From an uncultured Dorea sp. (GTDB lineage Bacteria; Bacillota; Clostridia; Lachnospirales; Lachnospiraceae): a stretch of 64,000 nucleotides of DNA. A program made the translations under genes and the position numbers. The stretch lies in the NCBI GenBank assembly GCA_910585725.1, contig CAJUFA010000002.1, positions 1 through 64,000 of the forward strand, read 5' to 3'. Position 1 is the stretch's first letter. Every line of letters begins with the position of its first letter. The notes under the pieces were generated by a model, which was not told where the DNA came from, ran no database searches, and was given only the letters and a program-made list of their open reading frames with translations. Shown here in pieces: positions 1 through 9,423 of the stretch.

Positions 1-5
1 GATCC

Positions 6-42
6 AGATGGCTCTCAAGCTTTAAATAGATGGCTCCCAAGC
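6..42. repeat. Imperfect 22-base tandem duplication at end of McrB-like gene
   Basis: The 15-mer at 6-20 recurs at 28-42 with one mismatch (GATGGCTCTCAAGC against GATGGCTCCCAAGC). The offset is 22 bases, so the duplication shifts the reading frame. On the minus strand the first copy encodes A-W-E-P-S and is followed by the stop. The second copy would repeat these residues in another frame. Confidence 0.7.
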
Positions 43-801
43 ATTAGAATAATCACTTGAAATCCTGCTTGTATGCCCGTAAATCAAGGCTTTTTTGAGA
101 TAATCAACCATTTTGTATTTATAATTACCATCTTTTAATGCGTGCAGACACGCATCTTTTATTGCTAAATATTCTGCTGCATATGGTACTTTATTTAGTT
201 TCTTCTTCACTGAATTTACAAAGTCAACCGGCATATTATCTGTATCTACAATAAACCATCTATTTCTTGAGTCCAAATTAATGAACTCGTATGGCCTAAT
301 CCAGTACAATCCCATCGTAATATTCCAACGAATTCCTAACTGATCATGAACTGTATCATAATATTTAGTAAATATCTCACGGTTTTCCGCATCATCTTTT
401 TCCGCAAGATTAATTGCTGATTCATAAAGCCCCCACAAGTTATCAATATCAGCAGCCTGCCTATCATCTTTAAATCCATAGTAGGTTGCCTTCAAATTGT
501 TAAGTACCGGAATTCCATCGAAATTATCTGGAACCTTTGATTTGATATTAAAAACAGTTGCAAAGCTCTCTAAGATGGCGATTCTATTAGCATTAGTTAT
601 GCCCTTATTGAAAAGTCCAAATACAGTAAAAGGGTCTATGTCTATTATTGAATCCTCACTTTCTAACTTTGGCAATTTCATATTTATTGCACTATAAGCA
701 CTTTGTATATCAGCAATTAATTTTGCACGGTTATCTTTGAATTCCAGGAGTTTTGTGGCAAACTCCGAATAAAAATCTATCCATTCAAATTGCATTTTCA
801 C
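22..801 (-). CDS. McrB-like N-terminal domain protein, probably truncated
   Basis: The 259-residue product resembles the N-terminal specificity region found ahead of the AAA+ GTPase module in McrB-type methyl-dependent restriction proteins, with blocks such as DIDPFTVFGLFNKG, IRWNITMGLYWIRPY and NLDSRNRWF. No Walker A or GTPase motif is present, so as read it would be only the recognition half. It is the last gene of the hsdMSR operon, 26 bases after hsdR. AGGAGGTATC precedes a GTG at 801 and an ATG at 795, so either start is possible. The frame ends at TAA (22-24), inside an imperfect 22-base duplication, which suggests that a longer gene was frameshifted. The window edge hides what follows. 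Family assignment comes from remembered sequence patterns; the truncation is inference. Confidence 0.7.
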   Translation of the reverse strand: MKMQFEWIDFYSEFATKLLEFKDNRAKLIADIQSAYSAINMKLPKLESEDSIIDIDPFTVFGLFNKGITNANRIAILESFATVFNIKSKVPDNFDGIPVLNNLKATYYGFKDDRQAADIDNLWGLYESAINLAEKDDAENREIFTKYYDTVHDQLGIRWNITMGLYWIRPYEFINLDSRNRWFIVDTDNMPVDFVNSVKKKLNKVPYAAEYLAIKDACLHALKDGNYKYKMVDYLKKALIYGHTSRISSDYSNAWEPSI

Positions 802-827
802 GATACCTCCTGTTCATCGTTTATTTT

Positions 828-3800
828 CTACTTTTTTACTGGCGGCTGGTGAATTAGATGATCTTTTAATTGAACTTTCAATTCTTCATAAATATCATCA
901 TAATCAGTCGTCCATTTTAAATGAAGAAGCATATCATACGTTTCATTATCATCGCCCACTTGACCTTTGGAAGTCATATTCAACGTCAAATCAGCAAGAC
1001 TAAGCATATGGTTACTTACTCTAAACGGAATATGTATACCTAAACACGCAGATATCACATTTGACTTAGTAAGGTTTTCACCCTTCTTCATGTTACTTAT
1101 TGTTCTGTTATCCAAACCTGTAATACTTCTTAAAAGTCTTGCTGTATAATTACAGATATGTTTATCCATTAGGATATCAAGTGCTGGTCCAAATTCTTCA
1201 CCGTCAATTGCATTTAACATCTCTTTTGACATTTCATTTACTAGCCCATACTGAGATAACAAATCCTCTGTTATAGCGTCATTATAATTAAATGCTTCAT
1301 CCGCCTTTGATTTTGGAAGTTTCACATAATGCAATGTTCCATCTTTTTCATCCACAATGAATTGTAAGAAACATTCTTCTTCATGTGTCTTTGCATATTC
1401 AGTCAATCTTATTTTTCCGTCATCAGTACGTTCCAAGCATTCCGATGTAGCAACGCAAAGTTTATCTTCCACATACGCAAAACATTCCGACTCAATAACA
1501 CTTTTTACCGCTTTGCTTTCTGAATACCAGTTTTCTAAGGTCTTGTAGCTGACAGAAGTTCTTACCTCTCTACCGACATAATCATTATCTGTGAGCTTAA
1601 CAACTACCACTTTAGGTTTATTGTATTCTCTAGCTTCATCAGGTGTATGTGCAGAAGTCTGTTCAACTTCAATCACATTTAAATACGGATCTTTTCCCCC
1701 TGAAAAAATAAAATCACGCAAATAATCCTCACTGTAAATCGGAAGGCGTAGAGGAACATAGTCATCCTTAAATACTAACCTAAAGAAATTTTCTGCCTTT
1801 GATTTATTAACTGATTTTTTTAGTTCAGTAAATGTACCACGATCATCAATATTACTTGGTGTCGCATGACGATCTAACAATTCCTTAAGTAGAGCGTAAT
1901 AGCATCCAAGTCGTCTGACAACACGATTAATTCGTGCATGCTCATCTGCCTTCATATAATCAGTAATATAATCTCTAAACGTTTTGCCTGGAACTAATTT
2001 TGCCTGACCACTTTCTACTGCATGAATAAACCTTTCTGCATAGCGCTGCTCTTCCTGTGAAAGCATCGAAAATGATCTATGTAATTCCTTCAGTGCCGCA
2101 TCGACAACTCCTGGATCGCTATCACCTTGAATCAGCTTGACATACTTATCAAAATTCGAATTCATGTAATTTGCGTCGATCTTTCCGGTATCATATTCTG
2201 TAATATGAACGTCAATTTCATACGGAACATCTCCACCGGCTCCACCACCGCCACCACGAGTTATCTCTTTATATCTAGCTAATAATGTCAGGTATGTCTG
2301 TTCATCGATAAGCATTTTTATAGCATCTTCATTCTGATCCTCATCCGGATAAGAATTCTTGCTCCAAGTAAACCCTTGTATAATAGCTGCTTCAAGATGA
2401 TTCACAAATTTATTAAATTCTTTTGCGAACTTTCCTATCGCTGCATTATCAGCAGGCAACTTTTCAAAATTTACAATACCTGCATTTTTGAATATCTGTT
2501 CTATACTTTGGAAAAGAACATTCATGTTTCTTAGATTGTTTGGCAATTTATCCACAAACAATCCTGTAGGGACATCACCTGAATATGCCTTTACAGCCGC
2601 TTCAATATTCTTCTCCATTGTATTTGGTCTACGATAGTATTTGATAATTCCAAAAGGCTTTTCAGCCATATTGTAAAGTCTGTTTGTACGCGAAAAGGCC
2701 TGGATGAGGTTTTCATACTCCATCATCTTATCCAGATATAATGTATTTACAAACTTGGAATCAAATCCAGTAAGCATTTGATTAACTACAATAAGAATAT
2801 CAATTTGCTCATCCTTACCAATACTATCAAATGGTTTTTTATGGCCCAATCTTAGGCTGACTTCCTTACGAAATTTATCATACGTTGGAATCGTATACTT
2901 CTGATTGAAGTGCTTATTATAAGCTTCCAAGATTTCAACAATTCCATCTTCCTTCTCTAAACTTCCACCACCTTCATTATCAATAGTAGGATCAAACATT
3001 GCGGTGATGAATAAGTCAGGAAAAGCTTTGACCATCAATCTATAATATTTAACTGCTTCTGGAATACTGCTGGTCGCAAAAATAGCATGAAACTTTCTAT
3101 TTCTACTGTATAGCGTCCATTTCTTTTTTATATCCTGTATTACGCCATCAACATACTCATCTGTTTGGTACTGCTCATTAGGCACAAAATCTTCTATGCC
3201 TTTTACATATTTTCCATTTACCAATTCTCCGTGCATCTTGATTTGAGATGAATCCATGTATTTAAGATATACTTTTTCCTTTTTAGGATCGCTAAAAGCG
3301 TCCACTTGGTCTTTTGCTTTGGCTTTACTGAGCGCAACCTTCTCTCGTATATCAGCATCATCATAAATACGCACCATATATGGATCGAAGCCAAGAACAT
3401 TTTTATCCCTGATTCCATCACCTAGAGTATATCTATGAATCTCATCACCAAATATTGTCGGCGTGGTACTATCTTTTTTCGCATTTAGGTCTTGAATAGG
3501 TGTTCCGGTAAATCCAAAGATCAATGCATTTTTGAACGTATTTTTTATATCTACAAGCATATCTCCAAATGTAGAACGGTGGCACTCATCAATGATAATA
3601 ACCATTCTCTTACGCTGAATAATTTTTAAATCTGCTTCTATATTAGCCACATCTTCCCTTGCGATATTACTCAACTTCTGGATTGATGTAACAATCAAAG
3701 TATTATCAGAATCTGGGCTCTTTAATTTCGATATTAAAATATCAGTGTTTTCCGTTGCCTGAACAGATTCTGTTCCTGTAGCAAATGAGCGGTACTCCTT

Positions 3801-4820
3801 AAGTGACTGTATTCCCAATTCTTTTCTATCAACCAGGAAAACCACCTTGTCTGCATCATGATTAGCAGCAACAAGCTGAGCAGCTTTAAAGCTAGTCATA
3901 GTTTTACCACTACCAGTTGTATGCCACACATGACCACCGAGCTGCTTCTTATCATCCCAGTGACTCTTTTTCTCCGCAACAATATTAGCAATTCCAACTG
4001 CCGCATAATACTGATAACTTCTCATAACTTTTAATATGCCCTCATCAGTATCTGCAATCGTATAGAAGCCAATTAGCATATGTGCCATTGGAATAGATAA
4101 AAACTTTTTAATGAACGTATACCATTCATTTATAGGATTGTTATTGAAATCAGCCCAATGAAAATAAAAGGCCTTGTTGAACACGCCCTTTTCTCCCGGA
4201 TTTGCAAAATATACGGATTCCTTAGGTTGCATTGCCACAAAGATCTGTACTAGAGAAAAAATACCTCTAAATACACCTTCATGTGAATATTTTTCTATTT
4301 GATTATATGCCTCACTAACCGGAATTCCGCTGCGTTTTAGTTCCAGATGAATGACAGGCATACCATTAATTAACAACATTAAGTCACCTCTTCTGCTGTT
4401 GAGAATAGGTGATTTTGTTTTAAACTTCGGCTGCTGAACAATCTGATATCTACTCTGTCCTAATGCAATTTCCTGGCGATCATAAATTTTTAGAGAAATC
4501 TCTTTACCCAGATGAATTGGGTCGTTAGGGTTATCACGGGTAATAGATATACTACGCCCATTGATGAACTCATTTAGGGCCATTGGCGATTGTAGATTTC
4601 TTACCTGGTCTAAAATCTGAGCCATCTCTCCGGAAGTTAATGGCTGATCATTCAATCGCGTTCCCTGCTTATTATTATTGAATAATATGTTCGCCCAATT
4701 CTGAATTAAATCTTCTTCAGATGGATATCTAATAACATCCGATTCCCATCCATGCTCGATGAGGGCTTTTATGACAGCTTCTTCAAAGTCCTTTTCTTGA
4801 TTAAAAATAATATCTGACAA
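828..4820 (-). CDS. hsdR: Type I restriction enzyme R subunit (HsdR) with C-terminal HTH-like extension
   Basis: This is the motor and nuclease subunit of a Type I restriction-modification complex. It translocates DNA with ATP and cleaves far from the recognition site. The 1330 residues show an N-terminal PD-(D/E)xK nuclease (D146, E160, K162 in GDL...LELK), then a superfamily 2 helicase: Walker A TGSGKT at 302-307, DECH at 411-414, GFTGTP and QAFSRTNR. The C-terminal part beyond about residue 1210 looks like an XRE-type helix-turn-helix (DNRTISNMKKG... ACLGIHIP), which is not usual for HsdR. The start is TTG at 4820, 12 bases after hsdS, with AAGGAGGG upstream. It is the third gene of the hsdMSR operon and appears intact. 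Confidence 0.95.
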   Translation of the reverse strand: MSDIIFNQEKDFEEAVIKALIEHGWESDVIRYPSEEDLIQNWANILFNNNKQGTRLNDQPLTSGEMAQILDQVRNLQSPMALNEFINGRSISITRDNPNDPIHLGKEISLKIYDRQEIALGQSRYQIVQQPKFKTKSPILNSRRGDLMLLINGMPVIHLELKRSGIPVSEAYNQIEKYSHEGVFRGIFSLVQIFVAMQPKESVYFANPGEKGVFNKAFYFHWADFNNNPINEWYTFIKKFLSIPMAHMLIGFYTIADTDEGILKVMRSYQYYAAVGIANIVAEKKSHWDDKKQLGGHVWHTTGSGKTMTSFKAAQLVAANHDADKVVFLVDRKELGIQSLKEYRSFATGTESVQATENTDILISKLKSPDSDNTLIVTSIQKLSNIAREDVANIEADLKIIQRKRMVIIIDECHRSTFGDMLVDIKNTFKNALIFGFTGTPIQDLNAKKDSTTPTIFGDEIHRYTLGDGIRDKNVLGFDPYMVRIYDDADIREKVALSKAKAKDQVDAFSDPKKEKVYLKYMDSSQIKMHGELVNGKYVKGIEDFVPNEQYQTDEYVDGVIQDIKKKWTLYSRNRKFHAIFATSSIPEAVKYYRLMVKAFPDLFITAMFDPTIDNEGGGSLEKEDGIVEILEAYNKHFNQKYTIPTYDKFRKEVSLRLGHKKPFDSIGKDEQIDILIVVNQMLTGFDSKFVNTLYLDKMMEYENLIQAFSRTNRLYNMAEKPFGIIKYYRRPNTMEKNIEAAVKAYSGDVPTGLFVDKLPNNLRNMNVLFQSIEQIFKNAGIVNFEKLPADNAAIGKFAKEFNKFVNHLEAAIIQGFTWSKNSYPDEDQNEDAIKMLIDEQTYLTLLARYKEITRGGGGGAGGDVPYEIDVHITEYDTGKIDANYMNSNFDKYVKLIQGDSDPGVVDAALKELHRSFSMLSQEEQRYAERFIHAVESGQAKLVPGKTFRDYITDYMKADEHARINRVVRRLGCYYALLKELLDRHATPSNIDDRGTFTELKKSVNKSKAENFFRLVFKDDYVPLRLPIYSEDYLRDFIFSGGKDPYLNVIEVEQTSAHTPDEAREYNKPKVVVVKLTDNDYVGREVRTSVSYKTLENWYSESKAVKSVIESECFAYVEDKLCVATSECLERTDDGKIRLTEYAKTHEEECFLQFIVDEKDGTLHYVKLPKSKADEAFNYNDAITEDLLSQYGLVNEMSKEMLNAIDGEEFGPALDILMDKHICNYTARLLRSITGLDNRTISNMKKGENLTKSNVISACLGIHIPFRVSNHMLSLADLTLNMTSKGQVGDDNETYDMLLHLKWTTDYDDIYEELKVQLKDHLIHQPPVKK

Positions 4821-4832
4821 GTCTATCCCTCC

Positions 4833-6035
4833 TTATACGAACATCTTCTGAAGACATCCTTTTTTCATTCTTTTCGTAATCTCAATTTCTTGCTCAGTAC
4901 ATGAAATGAGCTCATCGAGCTCTAACAAAAATCTAGCAATCCTACTTTGCTCTTCCACATTCCTAGGAACTCTAACCACAATTTTACTGAATGCTGGATA
5001 CTTTAAGTTCCAAGTGTCGGATGTTAGTCCTTGTGAGTTAATTTCAAAAAGATGAATTATCTCTTTCTTCTTAAACATATAAGCAAAGAACTGAGTGTCT
5101 ATATCTCCTATTGGCTTTACTACAGTATATGCAGGACTTACAATACCTTCGTATGGTGAGCGCCCACTTGCTCCTTGCCACATTCTCATTGAGTTATAAG
5201 CAATATCACCAATACAGACTCTTTTGTATTTAGATTTGTCAGTATTTGAATTGTCGTGGCGATCTAGTTCAGAAAACTTCTTTATTCCTGAACCAATTGT
5301 AACTGATAGTAATTCTCCGTCTGGTAAGCTTTCTAATCGCTCATCAAAGCACGAACCAAGTGTTCGTTCCTCCCAATCTCCCTGGACTTCAGAAAATCTT
5401 ATTTCAGGAACAGTAGCACCATCCTTAGGGAACATCTTTTGCAAGCATGATTTCTTCATGTTCTGTAACTTCTCAAGCTTACGCTGGTGAAGAGTGATGA
5501 GGTGGTCTAATTTCATAAAATATACTGAAATCTTTTTTTGTTCTTCTACAGAATTTGGTATAGTAAGACGTAATTCTTTTAACTTATTCAAATACATATA
5601 AGTACGAGAGCCACCTTGTTTTTGAAGAATAGCATATTTTGCAAATTCTTTTCCATAATTCAACTGATATTGCAAATATCTTGAATCCAAGTTTTCATCA
5701 GTAGTAAATACAGGATAAAGTGTACTAACTATGCCGTTTTCTGTAATATCATTGATATTAAAATGGAAAATCTCATCATCTGACATATGCCTATATGTGA
5801 AATATCCGTACGGTACAATGTTGTATCCAGTATTATCAGTAGAAGCTATTTGATTTCCATTATAATAGTCAGTTTGAAAAAATATTCCTCTTCTTGAAGA
5901 AGTTAAAACAGGATATTGATTGTTAATTGTTGTTTTTTCCGTATATTCAACAATATTATCCCCCACCTTACGCTGTTCCCAATCGTCAGTATATCCAGAA
6001 AAACGAAGTTTAGGTGTTTTATTATTCTTTTTCAT
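4833..6035 (-). CDS. hsdS: Type I restriction specificity subunit HsdS
   Basis: HsdS sets the DNA target of the methylase and restriction complexes. The 400 residues have the usual two-fold layout: target recognition domain 1 opens with PKLRFSGYTDDWEQRK, followed by a conserved helix around 165-205 (LDHLITLHQRKLEKLQNMKK). Domain 2 opens with the matching VPEIRFSEVQGDWEER and closes with a second helix (LDELISCTEQEIEITKRMKK). The gene overlaps the hsdM end by 14 bases, implying translational coupling. A GGGGGT block serves as its ribosome site. No second hsdS or inverted recognition cassette lies in the window, so shuffling of specificity is not evident here. The target sequence cannot be predicted by eye. 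Confidence 0.95.
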   Translation of the reverse strand: MKKNNKTPKLRFSGYTDDWEQRKVGDNIVEYTEKTTINNQYPVLTSSRRGIFFQTDYYNGNQIASTDNTGYNIVPYGYFTYRHMSDDEIFHFNINDITENGIVSTLYPVFTTDENLDSRYLQYQLNYGKEFAKYAILQKQGGSRTYMYLNKLKELRLTIPNSVEEQKKISVYFMKLDHLITLHQRKLEKLQNMKKSCLQKMFPKDGATVPEIRFSEVQGDWEERTLGSCFDERLESLPDGELLSVTIGSGIKKFSELDRHDNSNTDKSKYKRVCIGDIAYNSMRMWQGASGRSPYEGIVSPAYTVVKPIGDIDTQFFAYMFKKKEIIHLFEINSQGLTSDTWNLKYPAFSKIVVRVPRNVEEQSRIARFLLELDELISCTEQEIEITKRMKKGCLQKMFV

Positions 6036-8793
6036 TTTTTACCCCCATATACTTCTTAAATTCTGCTAGACCATCAAGATCATCTTTGCTACCAGATAAA
6101 CCATCAATCATCTGAATAAGAGAACCAGCTGCAGATTCTTTCTTTACCTCAATATCACTATATGTAGTTGCATATTTTGAATTCAAATTTTCAACTTCTG
6201 AAACCAATGCTGTAATTACATCATCTGGCAAAGTTCCTAATCCGGATACAATAGGCTCAATCCACTTCAACTCTAGCAGGCGAAGTGCATCTTCTTCATC
6301 GAGATTCTCTATTGTGTCTATTGTTTCTATTTCTAGTTCTGCTTTCTGAGCTTTTACAGTTTTCTTCAACTCGCTCTCTTCGTCCATCAATAGCATTACT
6401 TGTTTCATTTTCGCATCTAGCGAATCCTCTTGGAATTCAAATTCCATTTGTACTTGTAGAATTCTTGCATTAATAGCTGCCTTTCCATAGGTGCCATCCT
6501 TATTTGCTGACATTGTGCTCCAGTTAACCACAGCTGTGTTTTCGATGTATTCGACTTTGTCCTTCTTTTTAGAGAGTTCTAAATACGCTTTTAAAGCATC
6601 AATTTCAGGACCATCAACATCCGCTAAGGCTTCAGCGACATATGCTTTTACTTCCTTTGCAACAAAGTCATTTTTATCTTCGTTGACAATGTCCAACTCT
6701 AGTTCATCCTCTTCCAATGACTCTAATATCTCGGTAAAACTACTAGTGATTTCTGCGAGTCTAATCTCATTTGCAGCTATTGAATCCAACTCATCTTTAT
6801 GAAACTCTTTTTGTACAAGATCAAATGGTAGAATACGGCCTTTCCAGCCTTCCTGAACTTCAGTGACTTCATCCTCATCTTCCTTTTTCTTCTTAACAAC
6901 CATGTTTGGATCAACCTGGAAGATAGTTTCAAATCCTTCACCCTGAATCATTTCTAAGTCAGCAGTTATAGTGTCCCAATTTTCTGAAAGAATCTGAAAA
7001 GCTTTATATTTATCAACCAGCTTAATATTCGCAGTTCTATCAAATATGTCCTTGCAAACAACTTCACAAATACTCTGTGCATTAACATCGAGAATATCTT
7101 CAATTAAATACTCCCTCAAGCCATCCTCAAATCCATCAAAACTTGAGTTATAGCGTTCAATATAGTCTTTGACTGAACTATGCTTTTCAATTACTTCTTC
7201 AATATTAGGGTCCACAATAGTTACATACTCGGACGATACTTCTGTAAACAATTTTTCATATAACCCAGAAAATGTATCCCAATATCTACTTAGCGATGAG
7301 GCCTCGACCTTGGGTATTCCACCAAACATAATTGCATGAATATCCCAAGGCTCCTCTTCCTCAGAAGAATCAACATATCTTGGAATGTTCAAATTATAGT
7401 CATTTTGACGAATTGTATCCTTTGACACTAATGCGGCAAATTTATCCGCTGGTTTTCTTGCTTTCAGTGTATCAACAATCTCCCTAATATCGCGGGCTCT
7501 TAATTTGTTATTCTTACCGGCTTTCTCGTACTTCTTGGATGCATCAATAATAAGAACATCTGAATCAGTTCTTGTTCTCTTCAACACCATAATAATTGTT
7601 GGTATACCCGTACCAAAGAATATGTTTGCAGGCAAACCAGTAATGGCCTCTATATGATTTCGTTCAATTAGAGTCCTTCTAATCGCCTCTTCTTCTCCAC
7701 CTCTAAACAAAACACCATGAGGTAATACAATGGTCATAATTCCATCATCCTCTAAATGGTAGAGTTCATGAAGTAAGAATGCATAATCAGCTTTTGCCTT
7801 TGGAGCCACTCCAAATTCCTTGAATCTCGGATCGAACTCCTTATTCTTCGGATCCCATTTTTGAGAATATGGTGGATTAGAAACAACAGCATCTACCTTA
7901 ACTAGTGAATATGTCTCGTCTTTATTCTCATCTGTTTCGAAGAATGGCCAATCGTCCTCAAGTGTATCTCCATTTCTAACATTGATATTAGCAGGATTAA
8001 TGCCTCTCATAACTAAATTCATACGAGTTAAGTTGTATGTATTTTCTTTTAGTTCCTGTGCATAATAATCGACCTTATTCTCGCCCTCTATATATTGTGC
8101 CATTGACGCACCAATATTAATTAATAATGAACCTGAGCCTGATGTAGGGTCATATATTTTAATGTGCTCTCTATCTTTAAGATGATTTGCCACAATTTCA
8201 GACATCAATACAGATACTTCGTGTGGAGTATAAAACTCTCCTGCTTTCTTTCCAGCATTAGCTGCAAACATGCTGATGAGATACTCATAGATAAATCCCA
8301 AAACATCATAGTCTTGCTTTCCATCCATCGGAATTCTTTTTATTAGTTTAAGAAGCGCCTTTATTGATTTGGTCTGCTTTGTTGATGTTTCACCTAACTT
8401 TGAAAGGCCACTCTGCAGCGTCTTAAATATATTCTCAAATAATTTCTTATATGTCGGTTCGATATTGGCATCAAAATTACTCAATGCATCTCTTACATCA
8501 GATACATCAAAATCATCGCCTTTAGAAAGCCATGATGAGAATAAGTCCTCATAAGCAATAAAATATCCAATATTCTCACTAATGTGCTTCACAAGTTTCT
8601 CGTCATCTGCTGTCACTTTTTTAATATCCTCGTCAGAATATTTTTCTCCTTTCAGGAAAGAAATTTCACGATCCGAAAGATATTTATAGAACATAAATCC
8701 AAGGATATAGTCCTTATATTCATTCGCCTCTATCTTTGATCTCATCTGATTGGCTGACTGCCAAATAGTAGATGCTAATTGTTGTTTATTCAT
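6022..8793 (-). CDS. hsdM: Type I N6-adenine methyltransferase subunit HsdM (long form)
   Basis: HsdM methylates adenine in the HsdS-defined target and forms the modification core. Visible parts are an HsdM_N-type helical domain (1-130), the GEFYTPHEV block (186-193), SAM-binding motif I DPTSGSG (215-221) and the catalytic NPPY (306-309). At 923 residues it is much longer than the usual roughly 500. The extra C-terminal half is acidic and rich in predicted helix, ending near the hsdS start, and may be an HsdS-interaction or regulatory extension. AGGAGG lies 8 bases before the ATG. It is the second gene of the operon, 36 bases after the HTH gene. The function is secure; the role of the extension is unknown. 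Confidence 0.95.
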   Translation of the reverse strand: MNKQQLASTIWQSANQMRSKIEANEYKDYILGFMFYKYLSDREISFLKGEKYSDEDIKKVTADDEKLVKHISENIGYFIAYEDLFSSWLSKGDDFDVSDVRDALSNFDANIEPTYKKLFENIFKTLQSGLSKLGETSTKQTKSIKALLKLIKRIPMDGKQDYDVLGFIYEYLISMFAANAGKKAGEFYTPHEVSVLMSEIVANHLKDREHIKIYDPTSGSGSLLINIGASMAQYIEGENKVDYYAQELKENTYNLTRMNLVMRGINPANINVRNGDTLEDDWPFFETDENKDETYSLVKVDAVVSNPPYSQKWDPKNKEFDPRFKEFGVAPKAKADYAFLLHELYHLEDDGIMTIVLPHGVLFRGGEEEAIRRTLIERNHIEAITGLPANIFFGTGIPTIIMVLKRTRTDSDVLIIDASKKYEKAGKNNKLRARDIREIVDTLKARKPADKFAALVSKDTIRQNDYNLNIPRYVDSSEEEEPWDIHAIMFGGIPKVEASSLSRYWDTFSGLYEKLFTEVSSEYVTIVDPNIEEVIEKHSSVKDYIERYNSSFDGFEDGLREYLIEDILDVNAQSICEVVCKDIFDRTANIKLVDKYKAFQILSENWDTITADLEMIQGEGFETIFQVDPNMVVKKKKEDEDEVTEVQEGWKGRILPFDLVQKEFHKDELDSIAANEIRLAEITSSFTEILESLEEDELELDIVNEDKNDFVAKEVKAYVAEALADVDGPEIDALKAYLELSKKKDKVEYIENTAVVNWSTMSANKDGTYGKAAINARILQVQMEFEFQEDSLDAKMKQVMLLMDEESELKKTVKAQKAELEIETIDTIENLDEEDALRLLELKWIEPIVSGLGTLPDDVITALVSEVENLNSKYATTYSDIEVKKESAAGSLIQMIDGLSGSKDDLDGLAEFKKYMGVKNEKE

Positions 8794-8829
8794 CTATTTT
8801 TACCTCCTGCCGCTAAGTCGCGGAATTGT

Positions 8830-9027
8830 TTAATTATTTGCAGCCTTACCACTTCGAGCCCATTCCTCAAGTTCAGAATATTTGAACTTCCAGGCCTTGC
8901 CAATTTTCTTTCTCGGAATATTCTTGCCTTTACGAATCCAATCACGAATTGTAGCTGGCTTTACTCCTAAGAACTCAGCTGCTTCAGTTGTTCCAATCCA
9001 TTTTTCTTCATTATTGGTAGTACTCAT
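8830..9027 (-). CDS. Excisionase-type helix-turn-helix protein
   Basis: This 65-residue protein is a single winged HTH of the MerR/excisionase type, with TTEAAEFLGVKPATIRDWIR as the helix-turn-helix and KIGKAWKFKYSELEEW as wing and last helix. Such proteins bind DNA and either help recombination or regulate neighbours. Here it is the promoter-proximal gene of the hsdMSR operon, 36 bases before hsdM, so a control role over the restriction operon is plausible (inference). The ribosome site is AAGGAG, 5 bases before ATG. A strong promoter lies 38 to 66 bases upstream of the start. No integrase gene is next to it in this window. Confidence 0.85.
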   Translation of the reverse strand: MSTTNNEEKWIGTTEAAEFLGVKPATIRDWIRKGKNIPRKKIGKAWKFKYSELEEWARSGKAANN

Positions 9028-9064
9028 AGCTTCTCCTTTTTCTATACATACTATGCCAACTTTT

Positions 9065-9093
9065 ATTATACATTATTTTGTGTCAAATTTCAA
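9065..9093 (-). promoter_or_regulatory. Predicted promoter of the restriction operon
   Basis: On the minus strand TTGAAA (9093-9088), a 17-base spacer and TATAAT (9070-9065) lie just upstream of the HTH gene and hsdMSR. The -10 is consensus and the -35 differs at one position. No other promoter of this quality was seen inside the operon. Confidence 0.65.
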
Positions 9094-9152
9094 TTGTTTG
9101 TATCTGTTTATATGTGTTTGCGTGGTATCAAATAATTAATAAATTTTTTTGG

Positions 9153-9266
9153 TGAACTTTCTTCAACACTTATAGCTTTTTTCCATACATAATCACACCC
9201 CTTTTAATCTTAAAGCCTTTATTTTCAGCCTCATAGCCCGTTGAACTTTCTTCAACGGGCATTTTT
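9153..9266 (+). terminator. Plus-strand hairpin terminator plus a repeated 15-mer
   Basis: GCCCGTTGAA (9236-9245) pairs perfectly with TTCAACGGGC (9251-9260) around a 5-base loop and is followed by ATTTTT, a good intrinsic terminator on the plus strand. No plus-strand gene lies before it. The 15-mer TGAACTTTCTTCAAC inside the hairpin also occurs at 9153-9167. The rest of the 9028-9423 gap shows only the promoter above and a small hairpin (CCAGCT 9378-9383 with AGCTGG 9394-9399) just before the next ribosome site. Confidence 0.6.
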
Positions 9267-9423
9267 AACGTTTGCTGTATGATGCAATCAAGGGTCAAGA
9301 ACACCCCATCATCAGACGATGCGTTCCCCGATCAAGAACGGTCCTATCTGACTCTGATGAACAACTAAATAACTAAACCAGCTGAATAGGACAAGCTGGC
9401 CAACCAATAGGAGGAAACTCGCT

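Noticed and set aside
4833..6035. Phase-variable hsdS inversion system
   Set aside because: Only one hsdS is present, with no inverted repeats in its two halves and no recombinase gene nearby.
8830..9027. Excisionase gene as proof of a prophage
   Set aside because: The same HTH fold is common in small regulators and no integrase or phage gene is in the window.
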